6,573 nt of DNA from Oscillospiraceae bacterium (GCA_029062865.1 JAIDPG010000017.1:1-6573); one strand, 5' to 3'; counted from the stretch's first letter, positions 1-6,439 are shown. A program made the numbers and translations. The notes: a model not told the origin generated them from the sequence alone.

Positions 1-3
1 CGG

Positions 4-60
4 TCGCGTCAGCGTAGCGCAGCGGAGCGCGAAGCGCGGAGCGAGCATACGGTGACGCGA
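4..60. repeat. GC-rich imperfect palindrome (element A) upstream of recO
   Basis: Bases 4-11 (TCGCGTCA) pair perfectly with 53-60 (TGACGCGA). After a G-G mismatch (12/52), 13-16 pair with 48-51. At the exact centre (base 32), 27-30 and 34-37 form GCGC-GAA-GCGC. Between the stem and this tip lie mostly purine-purine mismatches, including GGA (24-26) opposite GGA (38-40). The right arm runs straight into TTTTGAAATTTAAA (61-74), which recurs beside the palindrome at 6482-6532. The two palindromes also share TCAGCG on the left arm and CGGTGA on the right. The element's own left flank lies outside the window. The GC-rich stem followed by TTTT could also act as a weak terminator for a gene to the left; that role is inference. 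Confidence 0.75.
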
Positions 61-93
61 TTTTGAAATTTAAAATTAAAATAAGGTGTTAAT

Positions 94-888
94 ATGCTTA
101 TTACTTTAGACGGGATAGTCCTCGCTCGCCGCGAGATCGGCGAGAACAGCTGCTTTATAGATATTCTGACGGACGAGCGGGGGCTTATCGAGGCGACGGC
201 GCACGGGGCGAAGAAGATAAACAGCAGCCTGCTGTCAAGCGCGTCGCTGTTTTCGTATTCGACGTTCTGCCTTAATAAGAACAAAATGCGTTATACTGTG
301 AATTCCGCGAAGCCGAAGTTCGGGTTTCACAAGCTGGGTGCGGATATCGAAAAGTTGGCGCTGGCTTCGTATTTCGCGCAGGCGATGAAGTTCTGCACGC
401 CCGCGGAGCAGGATCAGCGTGAGAACAGGCAGCGTGACAGCGTTGTGAGATTCCTCGCAGTGACGCTTTATGAGGTGCTTCGCGTGGAGAAAAGCTCGCT
501 GTCGCTTGAGACGATAAAGGCGGCGTTTGAGCTGAGGTACAGTGCAATTCTGGGGTTCGCGCCTAATCTTGTCGCGTGTGACAAATGCGGACAGTTCGAG
601 CCCGAGTGCGGGATGTATTTCCTGCCGCGGAAGGCAAAACTCGTCTGCGCTGATTGCTATAAGCGCGGGCTTGAGGACGAGTTCGCCGCGCTTTATCCCG
701 AAACGCTTCTCGCAATGCGCGACAGCGTGTTCGCGAAGCTCGACGAGCTGTTTAAGATGATAAGGATAAGCGGTGACGCGGAAAAGCAGTTCTCGAAGAT
801 CGCCGAGGATTATTTTTTGTACGGCACAGAGAGGACGTTTACGGCGCTGGAGTATTATAAGAAAGTTCGTGTAACCAAACCGCATTAA
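94..888 (+). CDS. recO: DNA repair protein RecO
   Basis: RecO is the cytoplasmic recombination mediator that works with RecR (and RecF) to load RecA onto SSB-coated single-stranded DNA and to anneal strands. The 264-residue product has the usual family length. Residues 1 to about 80 are the N-terminal OB-fold, opening with the typical pattern (LDGIVLARREIGENS) for switching to an alternative conformation-free strand and including ERGLIEATAHGAKK at 28-41. A helical region follows, with the segment ETIKAAFELRYSAILGFAPNL at about 139-159 matching the family's conserved L-x-G-F-x-P stretch. A zinc site is formed by C162/C165 and C185/C188, as in many Firmicute RecO proteins. The ATG at 94 is chosen because AAGGTG (83-88) lies 5 bases upstream. 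There is no confident promoter in 61-93; the AT-rich leader belongs to a repeat shared with the right end of the window. In Firmicutes recO often follows era, but that gene would be outside this window. The identification is firm. Confidence 0.95.
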   Translation: MLITLDGIVLARREIGENSCFIDILTDERGLIEATAHGAKKINSSLLSSASLFSYSTFCLNKNKMRYTVNSAKPKFGFHKLGADIEKLALASYFAQAMKFCTPAEQDQRENRQRDSVVRFLAVTLYEVLRVEKSSLSLETIKAAFELRYSAILGFAPNLVACDKCGQFEPECGMYFLPRKAKLVCADCYKRGLEDEFAALYPETLLAMRDSVFAKLDELFKMIRISGDAEKQFSKIAEDYFLYGTERTFTALEYYKKVRVTKPH

Positions 889-931
889 AGGCGCGTTTCG
901 ACCAAAAGCAGCGCACCCAGCGAAGTGTGGA

Positions 932-1031
932 GCGAAAAAAGCGCCTGCTAAGGTGGAGTGAAGCGAAGCGGAACGGAACCTTAGCAGGCGGCTAGGCGAA
1001 CGGAGCGAAGCGGAGAGAGACGGTTTTTCGC
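932..1031. repeat. Compound palindromic element (element B) between recO and the acetyltransferase gene
   Basis: The 166-base gap 889-1054 has no convincing gene. Its core is a perfect 13-bp inverted repeat, 942-954 against 978-990 (CGCCTGCTAAGGT / ACCTTAGCAGGCG). The 23-base loop is purine-rich and has GCGAAGC (963-969) exactly at its centre. Inside the loop, GGA (955-957) faces GGA (975-977) and GT (958-959) pairs with AC (973-974). A second GCGAAGC at 1005-1011 is again flanked by GGA on both sides but lacks a real stem. Both units are enclosed by an 8-bp arm, GCGAAAAA (932-939) with TTTTTCGC (1024-1031). A smaller hairpin is possible at 912-929. No T-tract directly follows the 13-bp stem, so it is not a standard intrinsic terminator for recO. 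No SigA promoter was found here, although the downstream operon must start somewhere upstream of 1055. Confidence 0.75.
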
Positions 1032-1054
1032 GACTTTAAAATAGAGGTGGTAAA

Positions 1055-1693
1055 ATGAGTATAATTCCTAATCCCGAAAGATTATTCCCGATTTTCGGCA
1101 ATGAAACGCTGATAAATGTAAAGCCGACTATCAATAATCCTAATATCATCGTCGGTGATTTTACGTATTTCAGCGACAAGGATTTTGAAAGCCGCGTTAC
1201 GCATTTTTATGATTTTATCGGCGATAAGCTGATCATTGGAAAATTCTGCCAGATAGCCGCGGGCGTGGAGTTCGTGATGAACGGCGCTAATCATCGAATG
1301 AATACCGTCACAACGTTTCCGTTCAATATTTTCGAGGACTGGGAAACAGATACCCCGCCGCTTTCGGAGTTTCCGTTAAAGGGCGACACGGTTGTCGGGA
1401 ACGATGTGTGGATAGGTCAGAACGCGACTATATTGCCGGGCGTTCATATCGGCGACGGCGCGATAATCGGCGCGGGGAGCACGGTCGCGAGCGACGTTGA
1501 GCCGTACACTATCGTCGCGGGAAACCCCGCGCGGCTTGTACGGCGGCGCTTCGACGAGGAGCTTACCGCGCTGCTGTTGAAGCTGCGTTGGTGGGACAAG
1601 CGCGCAGAGGAGATTAAGAGCTTGATCCCGCTGCTTACCTCAAGCGACTTGAATTGCGTCAAACGCGAGATACAGAGGCTAATATATGGATAA
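1055..1693 (+). CDS. Vat/CatB-type xenobiotic O-acetyltransferase (left-handed beta-helix)
   Basis: This is a 212-residue hexapeptide-repeat acyltransferase that would transfer acetyl from acetyl-CoA to a hydroxyl group; it is expected to be a cytoplasmic trimer. It closely follows the Vat (streptogramin A) and CatB (chloramphenicol) class in length and motif order. The catalytic-type motif NGANHRM holds His80. Next comes the external loop with FPFNIF (88-93), then KGDTVVGNDVWIG (109-121) and the helix coils PGVHIGDGAIIGAGSTVASDVEP. The helix closes with AGNPAR (155-160), and the C-terminal part has the family's WW (179-180). The start is supported by AGAGGTGG (1043-1050), 4 bases upstream. 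It is the first gene of a tight four-gene cluster ending in mutS2, and its end overlaps the next gene. The first half is visibly more AT-rich than the second. The family is clear; the substrate is not. Drug resistance should not be assumed, because many chromosomal relatives have unknown acceptors. Confidence 0.9.
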   Translation: MSIIPNPERLFPIFGNETLINVKPTINNPNIIVGDFTYFSDKDFESRVTHFYDFIGDKLIIGKFCQIAAGVEFVMNGANHRMNTVTTFPFNIFEDWETDTPPLSEFPLKGDTVVGNDVWIGQNATILPGVHIGDGAIIGAGSTVASDVEPYTIVAGNPARLVRRRFDEELTALLLKLRWWDKRAEEIKSLIPLLTSSDLNCVKREIQRLIYG

Positions 1694-2351
1694 AATCAAC
1701 GCTGTTTTCAAGAACAGAAAAGTAGTTTTTTCAAAGCTCGAGGGCTTTGGCTTCAAAAGGAGCAAAACGCAGTATAAATACACAAAAACGCTCTCGCCAA
1801 GCGGTTTTGAGATGACGGTTTCGATCAACAAAAGCGGCAAGGCGAGCGCGGTCGTTATCGACCCCGACACGGGCGAATACACGCTGCACCTGACGGACAG
1901 CGCGGGGAGCTTTGTCGGGGAAATCCGCGAGGAGTACGAGCGGACACTTTTGGAAATCGCGGAAAAGTGCTTCGAGCGGGACGTGTTTAAGGAAGAGCAG
2001 ACAAAGCGGCTTATCGAGTACGTCCGCGGAAAGTACGGGCGGGAGCTTGAGTTCTTGTGGGAGAAGTACGACGACGCGGCGGTCTGGCGGCGCGGTGACA
2101 CGAACAAGTGGTTCGCGGTAATAATGAAGGTAACGCGAGGGAAGCTGGGGCTCAGCTCGGACGCGCTCGCGGAGATAATCGACCTGCGCCTGCCGCCCGA
2201 GGAAATGGCGGCGCTCGTTGACGGCAAGCGTTATTTCGGCGGCTGGCATATGAACAAGAAACACTGGTACACGATAATTCTTGATGGCTCGGTGGAGTTT
2301 GAGGAAGTCTGCCGCCGCATTGACGTAAGCTATTCGCTTGCGGTGAAGTAG
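1686..2351 (+). CDS. YjbR/MmcQ-domain protein with an extra N-terminal region
   Basis: The 221-residue product carries a YjbR (MmcQ, DUF419) domain at about residues 105-218. It shows the expected order: a helix ending WEKYDDAAVWRRG (125-137), the strand KWFAVIMKV (141-149), PEEMAAL (171-177), the signature GGWHMNKKHWYTIILDG (185-201) and a final SYSLAV (215-220). YjbR proteins have a CyaY/MotA-like fold. They are often annotated as DNA-binding, but no defined reaction is established. Stand-alone YjbR proteins are about 115-125 residues, so residues 1 to about 90 are an additional segment. That segment looks beta-rich and resembles nothing I can name; it contains a GEYTLHLTDSAG stretch. No signal peptide or membrane segment is seen. 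The start ATG overlaps the acetyltransferase stop by 8 bases, with AGAGG (1674-1678) 7 bases ahead, so translation is probably coupled. Function is unknown. Confidence 0.85.
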   Translation: MDKINAVFKNRKVVFSKLEGFGFKRSKTQYKYTKTLSPSGFEMTVSINKSGKASAVVIDPDTGEYTLHLTDSAGSFVGEIREEYERTLLEIAEKCFERDVFKEEQTKRLIEYVRGKYGRELEFLWEKYDDAAVWRRGDTNKWFAVIMKVTRGKLGLSSDALAEIIDLRLPPEEMAALVDGKRYFGGWHMNKKHWYTIILDGSVEFEEVCRRIDVSYSLAVK

Positions 2352-2366
2352 GGGGAAGCAGAGAAT

Positions 2367-2702
2367 ATGAAGCTTACTTTGTGCAACATCGACACAATTT
2401 GCGTTAAAGACGGCAAAATAGCGGTCGTTTTTAAGGATAAGGAGTACTTGTTCGCGAAGGAAGAGATAGAAGCCGCAATGATAATTACCACGGACAAGGG
2501 ACCGTTTTACGATGATATGTGCCTGGCGATAAGGATAGACAGCGAAACGGCGATATTCGTTATGTCCGAGCACCCGTGCTACAAAGAGTTCCTGTTCGAC
2601 GAGTTGAAAACGCTTATCAAAATTGATTACAACAAGGTTATCGAGGCTTCGACCTGCACGGAAAACAACATATTCTTTATTTACAAACGAGATGATTTAT
2701 GA
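2367..2702 (+). CDS. Conserved-looking hypothetical protein, 111 residues
   Basis: I do not recognise a named family with confidence. The product is small, soluble-looking and mildly acidic, with no signal peptide or membrane segment. It begins with short alternating strands (KLTLCNIDTICVKDGKIAVVFKDKEYLFA). The middle is DKGPFYDDMCLAIRI (43-57), and the C-terminal part reads SEHPCYKEFLFDELKTLIKID followed by STCTENNIFFIYKR. The closing pattern (a helix, then N-x-x-F-x-x-[YW]-K-R) resembles small single-domain hypothetical proteins found across bacteria; that is only a memory-based resemblance. There are four cysteines (6, 52, 81, 92), with no metal-site spacing. The gene lies 15 bases after the YjbR gene and 9 bases before mutS2, with a purine-rich GGGGGA (2351-2356) upstream of its ATG. 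The spacing, same strand and clean frame support a real gene. It is more AT-rich than mutS2, a hint that it may be a recent arrival. Confidence 0.75.
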   Translation: MKLTLCNIDTICVKDGKIAVVFKDKEYLFAKEEIEAAMIITTDKGPFYDDMCLAIRIDSETAIFVMSEHPCYKEFLFDELKTLIKIDYNKVIEASTCTENNIFFIYKRDDL

Positions 2703-2711
2703 GGTAGATTT

Positions 2712-5099
2712 ATGAATAAATACTACAAAAAACTTGAGCTTGATAAAATATTAGAACTCCTCGCCGAACAAACCGTAAGCGACGACTGCCGCGAGGCGGC
2801 GCTTCGCTTGAAGCCGCAAACGGATTACGAAACGATAACGCGCGAGCTCAAAAAAACCGACGACGCGTTCACGCTGTCGGCGAAGTTCGGCACGCCCGCG
2901 TTTCGGAAGATAAAGGACGTTTCTGGGAGCTTGAAGCGCGCGAAAACGGGCTCTATGCTGTCGTTTCGGGAGCTTTTGGACACGGCGGCAGTGCTTCGCG
3001 AGACGGCGGCGCTTTGCGACTGGTTCTCGCAGTGCGAGAATGTGGAAAGCTCGCTTTCGGAGTATTTCAGAGGGCTCGTTCCCGTAAAGCCGCTTGAAAA
3101 GCGGATTTCGGAAAGTATAATCTCCGAGGAGGAAATGTCCGACGCGGCAAGCGCGGAATTGTCCTCAATTCGGCGAAGAATAGCGCGGCAGGGGCAGAAT
3201 ATCCGCGACAAGCTGGACAGCATGATAAAAAGCAAGAGCACCCGCGCGTATTTGCAGGACGCTATCGTTACAATGCGCGACGGGCGGTTCGTCGTGCCCG
3301 TAAAAAGCGAGCACAAAAGCGACGTGCCGGGGCTTGTTCACGATACGTCCGCGACGGGGCAGACGTTTTTCGTCGAGCCTATGGAGGTCGTTGAGGCGAA
3401 CAACGAGATACGCGTGCTGAAATCCCGTGAGCAGGCGGAGATTGAGCGCATAACGCGGGAGCTCTCGGCTCAGGTCGGGGAGAACGCGGAGGCGATCGCC
3501 GAGAATTTCAGACTGTCGCAGATATTGGAGCTGTATTTCGCGAAGGCGAACCTCGGCGCGAAAATGAAGGCGGTCTCGGCGACGGTCGTAAACGAGCCGA
3601 AGGTTTTTTTAAACAACGCGCGTCACCCGCTTCTCGACCGCGATTTAGCCGTGCCTATAAGCGTGGAAATAGGCGGGAATTACGACTGCCTGATCATCAC
3701 CGGACCGAACACGGGCGGCAAGACTGTCGCGATAAAAACGGTGGGCTTGCTCACGCTTATGACGCAGTGCGGGCTGATGATCCCCGCGGGCGACGGCTCG
3801 GTCATCGGCTGCTTCAAGCGCGTTTATGTCGACATCGGCGACGAGCAGAGCATCGAGCAGAGCCTGTCGACGTTCTCCTCGCATATGACGAACGTCATCA
3901 AGATTATAGAAGCGGCGGACGAGGATTCGCTTGTGCTGATAGACGAGCTCGGGAGCGGCACCGACCCCGTTGAGGGCGCGGCGCTTGCCGTTTCAATCCT
4001 CACGCAGCTGAAGAGCTGCCGCGCCAAGGTTCTCGCAACGACGCATTACCAAGAGGTGAAAATGTTCGCGCTGGAGACCGAGGGCGTGGATAACGCTTCG
4101 TGCGAGTTCGACGTGGAGACGTTAAAGCCCACATTCCGCTTGATAGTAGGCGTTCCGGGGAAGTCAAACGCGTTTGCGATAACAAAGCGCCTCGGCATGA
4201 GCGACAACGTTATCTCACGTGCCGAGGAGCTTGTAAGCACCGAAAACCGCCGCTTCGAGCAGGTCATCGACCAGCTGGAGCAATCCCGAAAGGAGCTGGA
4301 GCAGCTAAAGGAGAGCATGGCGATCTCCGAGCGCAACGCCAAGCTCACCGAAAGCGAGCTCAAGCAGAAGCTCTCCGAACTGGAAGCGCAAAAGGAAAAG
4401 GAGCTCGAAAACGCGCGGCAAAGGGCGCTGTCAATAATCGAGCAGACGCGCGCGCAGTCGGATCGTCTGCTCAACGAGCTTGAGGAGCTGATGAAGACGA
4501 AGGACAAGGAGGCGCTTCGACAAGGGTTAAAGGACGCGAAAAGCAAGGTAAGCGGAAAGCTGAACAAAATGCAGGACGACGCGAACCCGATAATTGAGCG
4601 CAAGGCGGAGAAATATGTCCCGCCGCGCCCGTGGAAAAGCGGTGACACGGTGCGCCTCGCGGACACGGGCAGAGAGGGCACGCTGCTCACCGTCCCGAAC
4701 GTCAAGGGCGAGTGCCGCGTGCAGACGGGCTCGATGACGGTGAAAACGAGCGTCGGCAATCTGCGGTTAGTGGAAAAAGAGCCGAAGAAGCAGCAGTCGT
4801 CTTCGGGAAGCGGCGGGAAGATCAAGAAGTCGCTTACGTCGAATATGAACCGCCGCGGCGGAATGGAGCTTGACATTCGCGGCTGTATGGGCGACGAGGG
4901 TGTTCTGCAAATGGAAATGTTCCTCGACAATGCCTTGCTTTCGGGAATGAAGCAGGTCGTGATAATCCACGGCAAAGGCACGGGAGCGCTCCGCGACGCC
5001 GTTCAAGCGGCATTAAGACGCAATCCCTCGGTGAAGAGCTTCCGCCCGGGAGCATACGGCGAGGGCGAGGCGGGAGTTACCGTTGTAGAACTCAAATAA
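2712..5099 (+). CDS. mutS2: Endonuclease MutS2 (MutS-type ATPase with Smr domain)
   Basis: MutS2 is a dimeric MutS-family ATPase lacking the mismatch-recognition domains. In Helicobacter it suppresses recombination; in Bacillus it binds collided ribosomes for rescue. At 795 residues it has the usual family length. Residues 1 to about 300 are the core and clamp helices, including RAYLQDAIVTMRDGRFVVPV and HDTSATGQTFFVEP. The ATPase follows, with Walker A GPNTGGKT (331-338), STFSSHM (386-392), Walker B LVLIDELGSGTDP (407-419) and TTHYQEVK (443-450). A long charged coiled coil spans about 505-615. A KOW-like segment (about 640-690) and a Ser/Gly/Lys linker (about 694-708) lead to the Smr domain (718-795), with LDIRG (720-724), HGKGTGALR (753-761) and GEGEAGVTVVELK at the end. 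All catalytic motifs appear intact. GAGGT (2701-2705), overlapping the previous stop codon, sits 6 bases before the ATG, so coupling to the upstream gene is likely. It is the last gene of the cluster. Confidence 0.98.
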   Translation: MNKYYKKLELDKILELLAEQTVSDDCREAALRLKPQTDYETITRELKKTDDAFTLSAKFGTPAFRKIKDVSGSLKRAKTGSMLSFRELLDTAAVLRETAALCDWFSQCENVESSLSEYFRGLVPVKPLEKRISESIISEEEMSDAASAELSSIRRRIARQGQNIRDKLDSMIKSKSTRAYLQDAIVTMRDGRFVVPVKSEHKSDVPGLVHDTSATGQTFFVEPMEVVEANNEIRVLKSREQAEIERITRELSAQVGENAEAIAENFRLSQILELYFAKANLGAKMKAVSATVVNEPKVFLNNARHPLLDRDLAVPISVEIGGNYDCLIITGPNTGGKTVAIKTVGLLTLMTQCGLMIPAGDGSVIGCFKRVYVDIGDEQSIEQSLSTFSSHMTNVIKIIEAADEDSLVLIDELGSGTDPVEGAALAVSILTQLKSCRAKVLATTHYQEVKMFALETEGVDNASCEFDVETLKPTFRLIVGVPGKSNAFAITKRLGMSDNVISRAEELVSTENRRFEQVIDQLEQSRKELEQLKESMAISERNAKLTESELKQKLSELEAQKEKELENARQRALSIIEQTRAQSDRLLNELEELMKTKDKEALRQGLKDAKSKVSGKLNKMQDDANPIIERKAEKYVPPRPWKSGDTVRLADTGREGTLLTVPNVKGECRVQTGSMTVKTSVGNLRLVEKEPKKQQSSSGSGGKIKKSLTSNMNRRGGMELDIRGCMGDEGVLQMEMFLDNALLSGMKQVVIIHGKGTGALRDAVQAALRRNPSVKSFRPGAYGEGEAGVTVVELK

Positions 5100-5105
5100 A
5101 TACTC

Positions 5106-5139
5106 TCTCTCCGTCGAGGGCGGGGAGAATGTTGCTTTT
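5106..5139 (+). terminator. Weak intrinsic terminator after mutS2
   Basis: Seven bases after the mutS2 stop, 5106-5115 (TCTCTCCGTC) can pair with 5119-5128 (GGCGGGGAGA). That gives a 10-bp stem with two G-U pairs and a GAG loop. The T-rich tail is late and broken (ATGTTGCTTTT, 5129-5139). The position just before an independent promoter fits the end of the operon, but efficiency may be low. Confidence 0.5.
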
Positions 5140-5144
5140 GGGTA

Positions 5145-5173
5145 TTGACATTTCCGCCGATATATGTTAGAAT
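5145..5173 (+). promoter_or_regulatory. SigA-type promoter for the HD-GYP gene
   Basis: The -35 box is a perfect TTGACA (5145-5150), followed by a 17-base spacer and TAGAAT (5168-5173). The -10 is extended by TG at 5165-5166. Transcription would start near 5180, leaving a leader of about 50 bases. It is the only near-consensus promoter I can find in the window, and it separates the HD-GYP gene from the mutS2 operon. Confidence 0.85.
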
Positions 5174-5182
5174 ATATATAGT

Positions 5183-5200
5183 TATATCTAAAAAGATATA
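5183..5200. promoter_or_regulatory. Operator-like inverted repeat just past the transcription start
   Basis: TATATCT (5183-5189) and AGATATA (5194-5200) form a perfect 7-bp inverted repeat around AAAA. The nonamer GATATATGT occurs at 5195-5203 and also at 5159-5167, inside the promoter spacer, 36 bases apart. A symmetric site covering about +4 to +21 could bind a repressor. The region is AT-rich and low in complexity, so chance is a real alternative. Confidence 0.35.
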
Positions 5201-5230
5201 TGTGCTTGAAATTAGTTGGGAGTGAACAGC

Positions 5231-6439
5231 TTGATCATTGTAAACATTGAAAAAGCCCGCGAGGGTATGCAGTTGGCGGAAAACGTCGCTACTACGACGG
5301 CTACGGAATATAAGGTTCTCTTGAAAAAGGGGATGTTCCTGTCGGCGCAGATGATCCAGATGCTCAAGGATAAGGGCATAAAGTCCGTCCACATTGTAAG
5401 CGGCGGCATCGGCGACCTCGCCGCGCCCGTGAACGCCGCGAAAGCCGAAAAGGAGGAGCTCCGCAACGAGCGCATTACAAACGCCCTCACCACCCTCGAC
5501 GAGATCTTCGAGTGCAATGAGGAGATAAAGGAGCTGTCGCACACGGCGGTGCAGAAGGTCGACAACATTGCCGATGACATCATCAACGATATCGCCAACG
5601 ACACGTCGTTCCTCGGGAACCAGATGATCGCTCTCCAGAACTACGACGATTATACTTATAAGCACTGCCTGCGCGTTTCGATGCTTGCGGCGTCTGTCTG
5701 CGGAGAGCTGGGCTTAAGCGCCGAGGAGACCAAAGAAGTCGTAATCGCGGGGCTTCTTCACGATATAGGAAAATCAAATATCGACCACGATATTATAATA
5801 AAGCCGGGAAAGCTGACGGACAAAGAATTCGAGGAGGTCAAGCGCCACCCGCACATCGGCTATAATATCCTCAAAAACAGCGGCGAATACAACGCGAATA
5901 TTATGAGCGGCGTGCTGTTTCACCAGGAGAAGTACGACGGCTCGGGCTATCCCACGGGGCTTATCGGGGAGAAGATACCGCTTATCGCGAGAATTCTGAC
6001 CGTCTGCGACGTGTTTGACGCGCTGACCTCTAACCGCCCGTACAGACAGCCGTGGTCGGTCGCGGAGACCGAGGAGTATATGCTCGGCAGCTGCGACTCA
6101 CACTTCGATATAGAGGTGACAAAGGCGTTCCTCCGCGCGTTCAATCCCTATCCGATAGGAACGATGGTGGAGCTGTCCGACGGCAGACACGGCAAGGTGA
6201 TAAGCCACAACGAAAACGTTCTGCGCCCTGTTGTCCGCATTATGGGCAAATTCGCGGGCGAGGAGCTTGATCTGATGAACGACTTCCGCTTCCTCACGGT
6301 CTCCGTTAAGGGAATCTACACCGAGGAAGAGGAGATCAAAATCGGCAACCCCGCGGACAACGAGCCCAATGATTTTGAGGATCTGGAGGATCTGGGAGAG
6401 TCGGAGCTCGCTTCGGAGCTTGAGACGGTAAACGGATAA
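5231..6439 (+). CDS. HD-GYP domain cyclic-dinucleotide phosphodiesterase
   Basis: HD-GYP proteins are metal-dependent phosphodiesterases that linearise cyclic di-GMP (some act on cGAMP). With the TTG start at 5231 the product is 402 residues. That start is chosen because GGGAG (5218-5222) lies 8 bases ahead and the protein then begins in the usual way (IIVNIEKAREGMQLAENV). In-frame TTG 5216 and GTG 5222 have no Shine-Dalgarno site. Residues 1 to about 60 form the N-terminal segment common in clostridial members (LLKKGMFLSAQMIQMLKDKGI). The HD-GYP domain spans about 125-305. Its metal-ligand motifs are H145, H177-D178 with K181 (HDIGK), H206 (HPHIG), H231 in HQEKYDGSGYP, and D260 (CDVFDALTSNRPYR). 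The usual HHE is HQE here. A small C-terminal module (NPYPIGTMVELSDGRHG) follows, then an acidic tail from about 362. There is no receiver, GGDEF or membrane segment, so it is a stand-alone cytosolic enzyme. It has its own strong promoter. Confidence 0.93.
   Translation: MIIVNIEKAREGMQLAENVATTTATEYKVLLKKGMFLSAQMIQMLKDKGIKSVHIVSGGIGDLAAPVNAAKAEKEELRNERITNALTTLDEIFECNEEIKELSHTAVQKVDNIADDIINDIANDTSFLGNQMIALQNYDDYTYKHCLRVSMLAASVCGELGLSAEETKEVVIAGLLHDIGKSNIDHDIIIKPGKLTDKEFEEVKRHPHIGYNILKNSGEYNANIMSGVLFHQEKYDGSGYPTGLIGEKIPLIARILTVCDVFDALTSNRPYRQPWSVAETEEYMLGSCDSHFDIEVTKAFLRAFNPYPIGTMVELSDGRHGKVISHNENVLRPVVRIMGKFAGEELDLMNDFRFLTVSVKGIYTEEEEIKIGNPADNEPNDFEDLEDLGESELASELETVNG

Noticed and set aside
63..82. 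Promoter for recO from TTGAAA (63-68) and TAAAAT boxes (71-76, 77-82)
   Set aside because: TTGAAA has no -10 at the right distance before the ATG, and the TAAAAT boxes lack a -35, which would fall in the GC-rich palindrome.
235..885. Minus-strand open frame (216 codons) opposite recO
   Set aside because: It is antisense to a well-supported recO, its translation is Arg/Leu-rich and unlike any family I recognise, and no ribosome-binding site distinguishes it.
942..990. Standard intrinsic terminator for recO
   Set aside because: The 13-bp stem is strong, but the bases after it (GCTAGG) contain no T-tract, and the only T run (1024-1028) is 34 bases away.
889..1031. CRISPR array suggested by repeated GCGAAGC/GGAGCG units
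   Set aside because: The units are short, irregular and palindromic, with no spacers of even length and no cas genes.
1014..1042. Promoter for the acetyltransferase operon using TAAAAT (1037-1042)
   Set aside because: The expected -35 position reads GAGAGA, so there is no support beyond an AT-rich hexamer next to the ribosome-binding site.
4046..4981. Long open frame (311 codons) on the minus strand inside mutS2
   Set aside because: It lies wholly inside an intact mutS2 with all motifs. Its product is a Ser/Phe/Arg-rich shadow typical of the antisense of a Glu/Lys-rich coiled coil.
2712..5099. Canonical mismatch-repair MutS (MutS1)
   Set aside because: The mismatch-recognition domains are absent and a C-terminal Smr domain is present, which defines MutS2.
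5216..5224. Upstream TTG (5216) or GTG (5222) as the HD-GYP start
   Set aside because: Both fall in or before the GGGAG ribosome-binding site that serves TTG 5231, and neither has its own site.
5003..5665. Minus-strand open frame spanning the mutS2 to HD-GYP gap
   Set aside because: It crosses the terminator and promoter region and overlaps two genuine genes; its composition is that of antisense.
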